Source of the DNA: VBDM01 sp041496705
GTDB lineage: Bacteria; Pseudomonadota; Gammaproteobacteria; Burkholderiales; SG8-39
NCBI GenBank assembly: GCA_041496705.1
Contig: JBGQFD010000009.1
Location: forward strand, 1-53,788
Direction of reading: 5' to 3'
DNA length: 53,788 nt
Numbering within the stretch: the stretch's first letter is position 1; the number at the start of each line of letters is the position of its first letter. A program made the position numbers and the translations under genes. The notes beneath the pieces were generated by a model that saw only the letters and a list, made by a program, of their open reading frames with translations, was not told the DNA's origin and made no database searches. This document shows, piece by piece, positions 7,036-16,145 of the stretch.

Positions 7036-9846
7036 TTATGCGGTTCCCAGTTCGGCCAGCGCCTGGCCGCCGCCGAAACTCGCATGAACCGGCGTTGGAC
7101 CGCCTTTGGTCACCTTCACCGCGCAGTACTTGAATTCCGGAATCTTGCCGAACGGGTCGAGCGCGGGATTGGTGAGCATGTTCGCCGCCGCCTCGTAGTA
7201 GCAGAACGGGATGAACACCGCGCCCGTGGGCGTTCCCTCGTCTGCGCGAGCGTACAGGGATATCTTCCCGCGGCGGGATTCCACCGTGACGATGTCACCG
7301 GGCCTGAGGCCCACCTTGTCGAGATCGAGCGGATGGAACGACGCGACCGGCTCGGGCTCGATATGATCGAGCACCGTCGCGCGGCGCGTCATCGCGCCGG
7401 TGTGCCAGTGCTCGAGCTGGCGGCCTGTGATGAGCACCATCGGATACTGATCGTCCGGGCGCTCGTCTGCCGAAATCAGGTCCGCGGGAACGAACTTGCC
7501 GCGGCCGGTGGTCGTGGGAAAATGCGTGAGGAATACGACGGGTTCGCCCGGATCGCCTTCCTTCTCGCACGGATACGTCACCGACGAATCGCGCTCGAGA
7601 CGCTCCCAGGTGATGCCCGCGATCGAGTCCATGCATTGGCGCATCTCGTCGAACACCTGGCGCGGGTGCGTGTAGTTCCAGGCAAGGCCCATGCGCTTGG
7701 CGAGCTCGCTGATGAGCCAGAGGTCTTCCTTCGCTTCGCCCGGCGGCTCGATGGCTTTACGCCCGAGCTGCACCATGCGGTCGGTGTTGGTCACCGTTCC
7801 GACCTTTTCCGGCCAGGCAGTCGCAGGCAGCACCACATCCGCGAGGTACGCCGTCTCGGTGAGAAAAATGTCCTGCACCACCATGTGATCGAGCGTGGCG
7901 AGCGCCTCGCGCGCGTGATCGACATCGGGATCCGACATGGCAGGGTTTTCACCCATGATGTACATGCCGCGGATCTCGTGTTTCTTCGCGGCATGGATGG
8001 TCTCGACCACGGTGAGGCCTGGCTTCGGGTCGAGCTCCATGCCCCACAATTTCTCGAAGCGCGCTTTCGCTTCGGGCGTGGCGACGCGCTGGTAGTCCGG
8101 ATAGAACATCGGGATCAGGCCCGAGTCGGACGCGCCCTGGACATTGTTCTGGCCGCGCAAGGGATGCAGGCCCGAGCCGGGCTTGCCGATCTGCCCGGTC
8201 GAGAGCGCGAGCGCGATCAGGCAGCGCGCGTTGTCGGTGCCGTGCACGTGCTGCGAGATGCCCATGCCCCACATGATCATCGAGCCCCTGGAGGTTGCGT
8301 AGAGGCGCGCGACTTCGCGGATCGTTTTTGCGTCGATGCCGCAGATGGGCGCCATCGCCTCAGGTGAAAATTTCTTCACGTTCTCGGCCAGAGCTTCGTA
8401 GCCCGAGGTGCGGTCGCGGATGAAGGCCTTGTTGACCAGGCCTTCCTCGACGATGACGTGGAGCATCGCGTTCAGCAACGCGACGTCGGTGTCGGCCTTG
8501 AACTGCAGGTTGTAGGTCGCGTGGCGCGCAAGCTCGCCGCGACGCGGGTCGGCGACGATGAGCTTGACGCCCGCCTTCGCCGCGTTCTTCATCCAGGTCG
8601 CAGCGACCGGGTGGTTGACCGTCGGGTTGGCACCGATCAGGAAAATCACTTCCGCCTTCATCACGTCGCGCACCTGGTTCGAGACCGCGCCCGAGTTGAT
8701 GCCTTCCATGAGCGCGGCAACCGACGAGGCGTGGCACAGGCGCGTGCAGTGATCGACGTTGTTCGAGCCGAATCCGGTGCGCACCAGTTTCTGGAAAAGG
8801 TAGGCTTCCTCGTTCGTGCCTTTCGCCGAGCCGAAGCCCGCGAGCGCCTTCCTGCCGTAGGTGTCGCGGATATCGCGCAGGCCCTTCGCGGCGAAATCGA
8901 GCGCTTCTTCCCAGCTCGCCTCGCGGAACACCTGCGACCAGTTGTCCGGATCGACGCTGAAATCCTTGTGCTTCTTCATACCCGGCTTGCGGATCAGCGG
9001 CTTGGTGAGGCGGTGCTTGTGCTGCACGTAGTCGAATCCATAGCGCCCCTTGACGCATAGTCGGCTGCTGTTGGCAGGCCCTTCGCGGCCCTGCACCCAA
9101 AGGATCTTGTTGCCCTTGACGTTGTAGGTCAGCAGGCACCCGACACCGCAATAGGGGCAAACCGAGTCCACCGTCCTGTCCGCATGGATCTTGCCGACCT
9201 CACGCGCAGGCATGAGCGCGCCCGTCGGGCAGGCCTGCACGCACTCGCCGCAGGCGACGCAGGTGGAATCGCCCATGGGATCGTCGAGATCGAACACGAT
9301 CTTGGAGTGCTCGCCGCGGAATGCGTAGCCGATGACGTCGTTCACCTGCTCCTCGCGGCAGGCGCGGAGGCAGCGCGTGCACTGGATGCAGGCATCCAGA
9401 TTCACCGCTATCGCCGAGTGGGAGAGATCCGCTTTGGGCTGGTGCCGCGCTTCGAAGCGCGGCTTGCCGATTTTCAGCTCCTTCGCCCAGTGATCGAGCT
9501 CGGAGTTCAGCGTGTATGACGTCTCGGGGATGTCGGAGAGCAGGAGTTCGAGCACCATCTTCTGGCTGGCGAGCGCGCGCGCGCTGTCCGTGGTGACTTC
9601 CATTCCGTCCTTGGGATAGCGGCAGCAGGAAGGCGCGAGTACGCGCTCACCTTTGACCTCGACCACGCAGGCGCGGCAGTTGCCGTCGGGCCGCATGCCT
9701 TCCTTGTAGCAAAGGTGCGGGATGTCGATCCCGTAATGCTTCGCCGTCTCGATGAGGATCTCGTCCGACCGGCCGACCACGGTCTTGCCGTTCAACTTGA
9801 ACTCAACCGGCATCGTCGCCGCTTGCGCGGTGCTTATGCGATCCAT
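7036..9846 (-). CDS. fdsA: NAD-dependent formate dehydrogenase, molybdenum/tungsten catalytic subunit FdsA
   Basis: Catalytic subunit (936 residues) of a soluble multi-subunit formate dehydrogenase oxidising formate to CO2. Order: N-terminal [2Fe-2S] ferredoxin domain (Cys46, 57, 60, 74/75); a His-Cys3-type region; two [4Fe-4S] sets (Cys153/156/159/163 and 196/199/202/206); then the MopB domain with its own cluster (Cys230, 233, 237, 264). The active-site stretch NVDHCTRLCHASS places Cys371-His372 where E. coli FdhF has selenocysteine-His, so this is a Cys enzyme. The C-terminal molybdopterin dinucleotide-binding domain is present (LITGRQLEHWHTG). ATG 9846 has GAGGGG six bases upstream. It lies 16 bp after fdsGB. 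Confidence 0.96.
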   Translation of the reverse strand: MDRISTAQAATMPVEFKLNGKTVVGRSDEILIETAKHYGIDIPHLCYKEGMRPDGNCRACVVEVKGERVLAPSCCRYPKDGMEVTTDSARALASQKMVLELLLSDIPETSYTLNSELDHWAKELKIGKPRFEARHQPKADLSHSAIAVNLDACIQCTRCLRACREEQVNDVIGYAFRGEHSKIVFDLDDPMGDSTCVACGECVQACPTGALMPAREVGKIHADRTVDSVCPYCGVGCLLTYNVKGNKILWVQGREGPANSSRLCVKGRYGFDYVQHKHRLTKPLIRKPGMKKHKDFSVDPDNWSQVFREASWEEALDFAAKGLRDIRDTYGRKALAGFGSAKGTNEEAYLFQKLVRTGFGSNNVDHCTRLCHASSVAALMEGINSGAVSNQVRDVMKAEVIFLIGANPTVNHPVAATWMKNAAKAGVKLIVADPRRGELARHATYNLQFKADTDVALLNAMLHVIVEEGLVNKAFIRDRTSGYEALAENVKKFSPEAMAPICGIDAKTIREVARLYATSRGSMIMWGMGISQHVHGTDNARCLIALALSTGQIGKPGSGLHPLRGQNNVQGASDSGLIPMFYPDYQRVATPEAKARFEKLWGMELDPKPGLTVVETIHAAKKHEIRGMYIMGENPAMSDPDVDHAREALATLDHMVVQDIFLTETAYLADVVLPATAWPEKVGTVTNTDRMVQLGRKAIEPPGEAKEDLWLISELAKRMGLAWNYTHPRQVFDEMRQCMDSIAGITWERLERDSSVTYPCEKEGDPGEPVVFLTHFPTTTGRGKFVPADLISADERPDDQYPMVLITGRQLEHWHTGAMTRRATVLDHIEPEPVASFHPLDLDKVGLRPGDIVTVESRRGKISLYARADEGTPTGAVFIPFCYYEAAANMLTNPALDPFGKIPEFKYCAVKVTKGGPTPVHASFGGGQALAELGTA

Positions 9847-9862
9847 CGGTAGCCCCTCGCTA

Positions 9863-11593
9863 TCACGCGATCTCTTTCGGGAAGTATTTCATCACACTCA
9901 GCACGGGATTGGGAGCTGCCTGCCCCAATCCGCATATGGATGCATCCATCATCGCCTCGGAAAGTTCCTTCAGCAACGGCTGGTCCCACTTGGACTTTTC
10001 GATCAGTTTCAGCGTCTTCGCCGTGCCGACGCGGCAGGGCGTGCACTGCCCGCAGGACTCCTCGGAGAAGAATTTCGTCAGATTGCGCGCGGCACTCGTC
10101 GCGCGATCCTTGTCCGAGAGAATCACCACCGCCGCCGAGCCGATGAAGCAGCCGTACTGGTTCAAGGTATCGAAGTCGAGCGGTATATCCGCCATCGATG
10201 CGGGAAGGATACCGCCGGAAGCCCCGCCAGGCAGATATCCATAGAACTTGTGGCCATCGAGCATCCCGTCGCAATACTCGGCGATCAGCTCTTTCGCCGT
10301 GATGCCGGCGGGCGCGAGATGCACGCCGGGCTTCCTCACGCGGCCGCTCACCGAGAAGGAGCGTAGGCCCTTGCGCCCATGACGGCCGTGCGAGGCGAAC
10401 CAATCCGCGCCGCGTTCGAGTATTTCCCGCACCCAATGCAGCGTCTCCATGTTGTGCTCGAGCGTGGGCCGGCCGAACAGACCCACCTGCGCGACATACG
10501 GCGGGCGCAGTCGCGGCATGCCGCGCTTGCCCTCGATCGACTCGATCATCGCCGATTCCTCGCCGCAGATATACGCGCCCGCGCCGCGGCGAAGATAAAT
10601 CGGCGGCAGCTTGCACGGCGGGTTTGCTTGCAGGGCGGCAATCTCTTTTTCCAGGAGGGCGCGGCAGCCGTGGTATTCGTCGCGCAGATAGATGTAGACC
10701 TCGTCGATGCCGACCGCCCAGGCCGCGATGAGCGCGCCCTCGACGAAGCGGTGCGGATCGCGCTCGAGATACCAGCGGTCCTTGAAGGTGCCCGGCTCGC
10801 CTTCGTCGATGTTGATGGCGAGCAGCCGTGGCGCAGGCTCCGCAGCCACCGATTTCCACTTGCGTCCAGCCGGAAAACCCGCGCCGCCCAGTCCGCGCAG
10901 GCCCGAATTCTCCATCACGGCGATGACGTCCTCGCGCTTCTTCGCGCCGTCGAGGCAGGACTTGGCGAGGGCATACCCGCCCTGGGCGCGATAAGCGGCG
11001 TAATCGAAGTAAGCGGGGCTGACGACGTCCAGGTGCGGATGCTTCCCGCTCGAGCCGGGAGCTGGATGCTTCACGGCATTGGACTTCACGAGCGCGGAAA
11101 CCTGCTCGACAGTCGCGTACGGCAGCGGGTTCTGGCCGACGACGGCGTTGGGCGCCGTCTCGCAGCGGCCCACGCAGGGCGCGTGCAGCACGCGCACGTC
11201 GTTTCCGAGAATTCCGGGCAGCTTCGCCAGCAGGTCCTTCGCGCCGGCCATCTCGCACGCGATGGAGTCGCAAATGCGCACCGTGATCGCCGGAGGCGCG
11301 GTGTCGTCGTCCTTCACCACGTCGAAGTGATGGTAAAAAGTCGCGACCTCGTACACCTCGGTCATCGCGAGCTTCATTTCCTCGGCGAGCGCGACCAGAT
11401 GCGCGGCCGAGAGGTGACCGTAGCGATCCTGGAGGCGGTGCAGGTATTCGATCAGCAGGTCGCGCCGGAGCGGGTCGCTGCCTAGCAGCACGCGGATTTC
11501 TTCCCGGGCCTTCGGGTCCGCCTGGCGACCCTTGGGCCGGGAACGGACTTTCGCCGTCTTGACCCGAATTTCGCCTGCTCGCTGGCCGCTCAC
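9863..11593 (-). CDS. formate dehydrogenase diaphorase subunit, fused FdsG-FdsB (NuoE+NuoF-like)
   Basis: Passes electrons from FdsA to NAD+. In one 576-residue chain it joins a NuoE/FdsG-like [2Fe-2S] module (Cys108, 113, 140, 144) and a NuoF/FdsB-like module. The latter holds the FMN/NADH fold (GLRGLGGAGFPAGRKW, DEGEPGTFKDR, GAGAYICGEESAMIESIEG) and a C-terminal [4Fe-4S] motif SCGQCTPCRVGT. In Cupriavidus and Rhodobacter these are two genes, so this is a fusion. No fdsC or fdsD is seen nearby. The start is GTG 11593, with GAGG four bases upstream. The box at 11680-11693 lies 93 bp upstream. Confidence 0.93.
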   Translation of the reverse strand: MSGQRAGEIRVKTAKVRSRPKGRQADPKAREEIRVLLGSDPLRRDLLIEYLHRLQDRYGHLSAAHLVALAEEMKLAMTEVYEVATFYHHFDVVKDDDTAPPAITVRICDSIACEMAGAKDLLAKLPGILGNDVRVLHAPCVGRCETAPNAVVGQNPLPYATVEQVSALVKSNAVKHPAPGSSGKHPHLDVVSPAYFDYAAYRAQGGYALAKSCLDGAKKREDVIAVMENSGLRGLGGAGFPAGRKWKSVAAEPAPRLLAINIDEGEPGTFKDRWYLERDPHRFVEGALIAAWAVGIDEVYIYLRDEYHGCRALLEKEIAALQANPPCKLPPIYLRRGAGAYICGEESAMIESIEGKRGMPRLRPPYVAQVGLFGRPTLEHNMETLHWVREILERGADWFASHGRHGRKGLRSFSVSGRVRKPGVHLAPAGITAKELIAEYCDGMLDGHKFYGYLPGGASGGILPASMADIPLDFDTLNQYGCFIGSAAVVILSDKDRATSAARNLTKFFSEESCGQCTPCRVGTAKTLKLIEKSKWDQPLLKELSEAMMDASICGLGQAAPNPVLSVMKYFPKEIA

Positions 11594-11679
11594 ATAGCCT
11601 CACATCCTGACGTTCGATCAGTAGCTTACGCGAGCGTTCCCGGAAATTCCAGAAACCCGGCTTGCGAGTTCCCGGATTC

Positions 11680-11693
11680 TTGACTCCGGTCAA
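11680..11693 (-). promoter_or_regulatory. FNR/DNR-type box 3 upstream of the formate dehydrogenase operon
   Basis: TTGACTCCGGTCAA at 11680-11693 is a perfect 5+4+5 palindrome of the same kind as boxes 2 and 4. It is centred 93 bp from the fdsGB start, in the 110-bp gap between the 105-residue gene and fdsGB. The -10 at the expected spacing is poor (GTTTCT at 11651-11656); TGGAAT at 11646-11651 is a better hexamer but about five bases further away. Confidence 0.65.
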
Positions 11694-11703
11694 TCCAACC
11701 AGG

Positions 11704-12021
11704 CTAGGCCTTGCGCGACACGAACGTGACCACCGTCAGCAACTCGAGCGTCAAGGTGTCGATGAAGTCGCCGGGATACCCTGCCTCCTTCAGAGCCCAC
11801 TTGATGCGATTGCCGAGCCGCGCCTTCTTGTAAATGTTGAGTCTCTGGGAGCGCGCGAAATTCTCGATGCGGGCAAATATCGCGTCATGGGCTTTCCTCA
11901 ACCGGTCGGTGGCCTTCCTGGCCGAGCCTGCCACTCCGGAAGGCGGATACCGCTTGACGAGGTCGGCGACGATCGAATCCGCAAACTCGTCGATCGCCTT
12001 GACCTTGAACCAGCCGAACAT
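11704..12021 (-). CDS. conserved-looking 105-residue protein of unknown function
   Basis: I do not recognise this family. It is a basic, mostly alpha-helical protein of 105 residues with no signal peptide, cysteine cluster or membrane segment. It starts MFGWFKVKAIDEFADSIV; the middle is rich in Arg and Lys (SARKATDRLRKAHD, IYKKARLGNRIKWALKEAG) and the end is hydrophobic (FIDTLTLELLTVVTFVS). The codon use fits its neighbours, and ATG 12021 has AAGG seven bases upstream. It lies on the same strand between the OGT-like gene (47 bp) and the box ahead of the formate dehydrogenase genes. It is not similar to FdsD as I remember it. Confidence 0.65.
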   Translation of the reverse strand: MFGWFKVKAIDEFADSIVADLVKRYPPSGVAGSARKATDRLRKAHDAIFARIENFARSQRLNIYKKARLGNRIKWALKEAGYPGDFIDTLTLELLTVVTFVSRKA

Positions 12022-12068
12022 TGGGGGCCTTGCCAGCCGAAAAGAGGAAAATTATGGCACAGACGGGA

Positions 12069-13967
12069 TCACCGGACGCTCCCTGCCTGATCTGCTTCGG
12101 CTGCGCACCAGGTGCGCCACAGGGCACGGTACGCAGCTTCGAGGTCGCTGATGAAGCGCGCTTCGTCCATCAGCGGGGAATCGCGCAGCTTCGCGCGCAG
12201 CGACGTGCGCAGGTCGGCGAGCGCCGGAGCATTCGCGGAGTACGCAACGGCGAGTCGTACGTACTCTTCGGCGCTCGCGGCGATCCAGTCGGAAAGACCC
12301 ACTGTGGCGAGGATGCTCGCCGTACTTCGCGAGGCCGGACGGGAACTCGGAACCGTGAGCACCGGGACTCCCATCCAGAGCGTATCGCAGGTCGTCGTTC
12401 CGCCGCTGTAGGGCGCCGTATCGAGGGCGATGTCGACGGCGTCAAACCAGCGGAAGTATTCGTCGAAAGGAACGCGCGGCACGCTCCGGACTCGCGACGC
12501 CGCGACCCCCGCGCGCACGAAATCCCCTATCACTGCGTCCCTGCCTTGCCCCTGCGGAAGGCCGACGAGGAGCAGCCGCGAATCCGGCAGCCGTTTCAGG
12601 ATCTCCGCCCAAAGCCTGCGTGTGGTCGGCGAGAGCTTCGAAATGTGATTGAACGACCCGAACGTGACGTAGCCGTTGCTCGCGAGCGGCGGTTGCCGCG
12701 CGGGATCCGTCGCCAGGAAGGGACGATAGCACCACTGGCAGTGCGGCAGGCGGATCAGCGCTTCGCTGTGCCAGCGGTCGGTCAGCCCGGGCGGGTCGGT
12801 TACGGCGTCACACAGCCGATAGCGGATGCGCGTCAGTCCGGTCGTCCCCAGGTACCCGAGCCAGGCGAGCTGCACCGGCGCGGGCTGCTGTGCAAACACG
12901 CCGAGCCTTAAGGGGCCGGCGTGCCCGGTCAGGTCGACAAGCACGTCGATCGCGTCGCGATTGATCGTCTCGGCAAGCTCGTCGTCGGACCATTTCTCGG
13001 CGTCGTGCCAGGCATCCGCGAGGCCCTGCAAGCGCCGGCTGACTTCGTCCTTCCTCGCGCCGGTCGAGTAGCAATGGATCTCGTAGCCGCTGCGGTCGTG
13101 CCGCTCGATGACGGGGATGCAGAACAGGGAAACCGGATGCAGGCTGAAGTCGCTGGAGACGTAACCCACGCGCAGGCGCCGCTCGGGTTCGCGCCGGTTT
13201 CCGAACGGCGAGAATCGCGCGGGGACCTCGGCTTCCAGGCGCGCGCCGAAAGCAAGGTGGCGCGCCGCGAGCGCATCGTCGGAAATCTCGTCGGAGAAGC
13301 CGAGCGTGTGCAATTCCATCGACTCGAGATCGAACCGGCCCGGCGCGCGCGCGCGCGCCGCTCCGAAGACCTGGAGAGCGTCCGCGATCCGCGATTCGCC
13401 GCGAAGCACGCTCCCCAGGAGCTGGTATGCCGGCAGGAATTCCGGATCGAGCGCGGTCGCCCGCCGCAGGGCGGCTTCCGCATCGGACAGCCGCTCCTGC
13501 TTCCACAGCAAATCACCGTAGTTGTACCAGGCGCCGGCGTAGTCCGGCCGCTGCTTCAGGGCAAGTTCGATGCTTGCAAGAGCGGCGGCGAGATTTCCTT
13601 TCGAGTCGTGGACGTTGGACAGTGCAACCAGCGCCTCGGGAAACTCGGGCTTGCGCGCGAGCGCGGCTCGGAGCAGCTGCTCCGCCCGCTTCGGGTCTCC
13701 GAGCGCGTGGAGCGCCTTGCCCAGGTTGTAATTGGCGTAGGCGTCGCCCGGATCGATCGCAAGGGCTGCTTCATATGCCCTGATAGCGGCTTCGATGTCA
13801 CCAGTCGCTTCCAGTCCTATGCCGAGATTGAGATGGGCTTTCGCGTAGCGGGGAGCGGCCGCTACGGCCTTGCGGTATTGCTCGCAGGCTTCGCGCAGCT
13901 TGCCCGCATCTTCCGCCTTGTTGCCTTCGGCAATCAGCGCATCGGCAAGGTCGTTCGCGCGGGCCAC
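12069..13967 (-). CDS. TPR protein with SPINDLY/O-GlcNAc-transferase-like catalytic domain (GT41)
   Basis: A 632-residue two-part protein. Residues about 5-235 form about six tetratricopeptide repeats (AKAHLNLGIGLEATGDIEAA, AYANYNLGKALHALGDP and so on). From about 260 to 620 is a GT41 domain with SSDFSLHPVSLF (the histidine conserved in OGT), FGSFNHISKLSPTTRRLWAEIL (Lys contacting the nucleotide sugar) and YSGGTTTCDTLWMGVPVLT. It probably transfers a sugar to protein Ser/Thr; donor and targets are unknown. It starts at GTG, 15 bp after sucD, so it seems to share the sucCD transcript. That pairing is odd for a housekeeping TCA operon. Confidence 0.88.
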   Translation of the reverse strand: MARANDLADALIAEGNKAEDAGKLREACEQYRKAVAAAPRYAKAHLNLGIGLEATGDIEAAIRAYEAALAIDPGDAYANYNLGKALHALGDPKRAEQLLRAALARKPEFPEALVALSNVHDSKGNLAAALASIELALKQRPDYAGAWYNYGDLLWKQERLSDAEAALRRATALDPEFLPAYQLLGSVLRGESRIADALQVFGAARARAPGRFDLESMELHTLGFSDEISDDALAARHLAFGARLEAEVPARFSPFGNRREPERRLRVGYVSSDFSLHPVSLFCIPVIERHDRSGYEIHCYSTGARKDEVSRRLQGLADAWHDAEKWSDDELAETINRDAIDVLVDLTGHAGPLRLGVFAQQPAPVQLAWLGYLGTTGLTRIRYRLCDAVTDPPGLTDRWHSEALIRLPHCQWCYRPFLATDPARQPPLASNGYVTFGSFNHISKLSPTTRRLWAEILKRLPDSRLLLVGLPQGQGRDAVIGDFVRAGVAASRVRSVPRVPFDEYFRWFDAVDIALDTAPYSGGTTTCDTLWMGVPVLTVPSSRPASRSTASILATVGLSDWIAASAEEYVRLAVAYSANAPALADLRTSLRAKLRDSPLMDEARFISDLEAAYRALWRTWCAAEADQAGSVR

Positions 13968-13982
13968 GTGCCGGACGGCCGG

Positions 13983-14861
13983 CTACTTCAGCACCGACTT
14001 CAACAGCTTCCCCATCTCCGCGGGATTCCTGGTGACTCTGATCCCGCATTCCTCCATCACTGCGAGCTTCTCCTGCGCGGTGCCCTTGCCGCCCGAGATG
14101 ATTGCGCCGGCGTGCCCCATTCTCTTTCCGGGCGGCGCGGTGACCCCGGCGATGAAACCGACGACGGGTTTCTTCATGTTGGCCTTGACCCAGCGCGCGG
14201 CGTTCTCCTCGTCCGAACCGCCGATCTCGCCCACCATGATGACGGCGTCAGTCTCGGGATCCGCGTTGAACATCTCGAGCACCTCGACGTGCTTCATGCC
14301 GTTGACCGGGTCGCCGCCGATGCCGACGCAGGACGATTGCCCGAGCCCCAGCTCCATCAACTGGCCCACCGCTTCGTAAGTCAGGGTTCCGGAGCGCGAA
14401 ACGACGCCGATCCTGCCCTTCTTGTGGATGTGGCCGGGCATGATACCGATCTTGATCTCGTCGGGCGTGATGATTCCGGGGCAGTTTGGGCCGATCAGCT
14501 TCGTCAGCTTCCCCTGCATCCTGTACCTGGTGCGGATCATGTCGCGCACCGGGATGCCCTCGGTGATGCAGATGACGAGGTCGAGGTCGGCCTCGACGGC
14601 TTCGTCGATCGCCGCCGCGGCGAAAGGCGGCGGCACGTAAATCACCGAGACGTTGGCGCCGGTCTTCTGCTTGGCCTCCTTCACCGTGGCGAAGATCGGG
14701 ATGCCTTCGTACGTTTCGCCCGGTTTTTTCGGATTCACTCCGGCGACGTAGCAGTTCCTGCCGTTCGCATACTCCTTGCCCATTTTGGTGTGGAACTGCC
14801 CGGTCTTGCCGGTGATGCCCTGCGTCATCACGCGGGTGTTCTTGTTGATGAGGATGGACAT
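13983..14861 (-). CDS. sucD: succinate-CoA ligase (ADP-forming), alpha subunit
   Basis: Alpha subunit of succinyl-CoA synthetase (292 residues); with SucC it interconverts succinyl-CoA and succinate with ATP formation. Seen: the CoA-binding Rossmann start (NKNTRVMTQGITGKTGQFHT), GPNCPGIITPDEIKIGIMPG, SRSGTLTYEAV, and the phosphohistidine loop GKRMGHAGAII with His at about 250. ATG 14861 shares its A with the sucC stop codon (TGATG), implying translational coupling. SucCD could also supply or consume CoA for acyl-CoA transfer in oxalate metabolism, but this is only suggested by the shared box. Confidence 0.96.
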   Translation of the reverse strand: MSILINKNTRVMTQGITGKTGQFHTKMGKEYANGRNCYVAGVNPKKPGETYEGIPIFATVKEAKQKTGANVSVIYVPPPFAAAAIDEAVEADLDLVICITEGIPVRDMIRTRYRMQGKLTKLIGPNCPGIITPDEIKIGIMPGHIHKKGRIGVVSRSGTLTYEAVGQLMELGLGQSSCVGIGGDPVNGMKHVEVLEMFNADPETDAVIMVGEIGGSDEENAARWVKANMKKPVVGFIAGVTAPPGKRMGHAGAIISGGKGTAQEKLAVMEECGIRVTRNPAEMGKLLKSVLK

Positions 14862-16030
14862 CAGTGCTTCCCCTTCGAAGCCGCGACGACCTTCTGGGCG
14901 GCATCCGCCATGTTGCTTCCCGAGATGATCGGCAGCCCAGACTCGGCGAGGATCTTCTTGCCGAGGTCGACGTTGGTGCCCTCCAGGCGCACCACCAGCG
15001 GCACGCGCAAGCTCACCTGCTTCGCCGCCGCCACCACGCCCGCGGCGATGACGTCGCACTTCATGATGCCGCCGAAGATATTGACTAGGATCGCTTTCAG
15101 GTGCGGGATGCGCAGCATGATCTTGAAGGCCTCGGTCACCTTCTCGGTGGTGGCGCCGCCGCCCACGTCGAGAAAGTTCGCCGGCGCACCGCCGTAGAGC
15201 TTGATGATGTCCATGGTCGCCATCGCGAGCCCGGCGCCGTTCACGAGGCACCCTATATCGCCGTCGAGCTGGATGTAGTTGAGGTCGTACTTCGAGGCTT
15301 CTACTTCCGCGGCGTCTTCCTCGTCGAGGTCGCGCAACTGCTGCCACTCCGGGTGGCGGAAGGCCGCGTTGTCGTCGAAATTGATCTTGGCGTCGAGCGC
15401 GACCACCTTGCCGTCGCCCGTGAGAATCAGCGGATTGATTTCGGCAAGGCTCGCGTCCGTTTCATCGAACGCCTTGTAGAGGCCTTTGAGAATCACCCGC
15501 GCCTGCGGCACGCTTGCCGCGGGAATGCCGATTTTCGCCGCGATGTCGTCCGCCTCGGCGTCCTTCAGTCCCGTGCCGGGGTCGATGAACACCTTGTGTA
15601 TTTTCTCCGGCGTGTGCGCGGCGACTTCCTCGATGTCCATGCCGCCCTCGCTCGAAGCCATCAGCGCGACGCGCTGCGTGCCGCGGTCCACCACCATGCC
15701 GACGTAGAGCTCCTTCTTGATGTCGGCGCCTTCCTCGATGAGTAGCCGCCGCACCTTCTGTCCTTCGGGCCCGGTCTGGTGCGTCTTCAGCATCATCCCC
15801 AGGATTTTGCCGGACCATTCGCGCACCTCCGCCTCGGACTTCGCGACCTTTATGCCGCCGCCCTTGCCGCGGCCGCCGGCGTGGATCTGCGCCTTGACCA
15901 CCCAGACCTTGCCGCCGAGCTCGCGCGCCGCCTTGACCGATTCGTCGACCGAAAAGCAGGGGACGCCGCGCGGCGTGGCGACGCCGTATTTGCGGAGGAT
16001 CTCCTTCGCCTGGTATTCGTGAATTTTCAT
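14861..16030 (-). CDS. sucC: succinate-CoA ligase (ADP-forming), beta subunit
   Basis: ATP-grasp beta subunit of succinyl-CoA synthetase, 389 residues, the usual length. It begins MKIHEYQAKEILRKYGV. The ATP-grasp motif WVVKAQIHAGGRGKGGG, the NPLILTGDGKVVALDAKINFDDNA metal loop and GGIMKCDVIA at the CoA site are all present. It looks like ordinary SucC rather than the malate-CoA ligase MtkA. ATG 16030 was chosen over an upstream ATG because the family begins at this Met. Box 4 lies 62 bp upstream, so transcription is probably regulated with oxc. Confidence 0.96.
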   Translation of the reverse strand: MKIHEYQAKEILRKYGVATPRGVPCFSVDESVKAARELGGKVWVVKAQIHAGGRGKGGGIKVAKSEAEVREWSGKILGMMLKTHQTGPEGQKVRRLLIEEGADIKKELYVGMVVDRGTQRVALMASSEGGMDIEEVAAHTPEKIHKVFIDPGTGLKDAEADDIAAKIGIPAASVPQARVILKGLYKAFDETDASLAEINPLILTGDGKVVALDAKINFDDNAAFRHPEWQQLRDLDEEDAAEVEASKYDLNYIQLDGDIGCLVNGAGLAMATMDIIKLYGGAPANFLDVGGGATTEKVTEAFKIMLRIPHLKAILVNIFGGIMKCDVIAAGVVAAAKQVSLRVPLVVRLEGTNVDLGKKILAESGLPIISGSNMADAAQKVVAASKGKH

Positions 16031-16056
16031 GTTCCTGGGTCCCAAATATTAGCGTA

Positions 16057-16099
16057 ATGATCGCCGCGCACGCCGACAGTGCTCATTGACCCGGGTCAA
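16057..16099 (-). promoter_or_regulatory. FNR/DNR-type box 4 and -10 upstream of sucCD
   Basis: TTGACCCGGGTCAA at 16086-16099 is palindromic across all 14 bases. A minus-strand GATCAT (16057-16062, four of six to TATAAT) is centred 33 bp away, the same spacing as in front of tctC. Predicted start of transcription is near 16050, with about a 20-nt leader before sucC. Confidence 0.65.
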
Positions 16100-16145
16100 G
16101 CGGCTGACAAGCCGTACCGGCCTGAGTGCCGGCCGGTGCGCAGCT

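Noticed and set aside
13343..13357. Alternating GC tract
   Set aside because: Within the GT41 coding sequence, encodes Ala/Arg; composition rather than a separate element.
14861..16030. Malate-CoA ligase (MtkA) instead of SucC
   Set aside because: The N-terminus and GGIMKCDVIA loop match ordinary SucC better.
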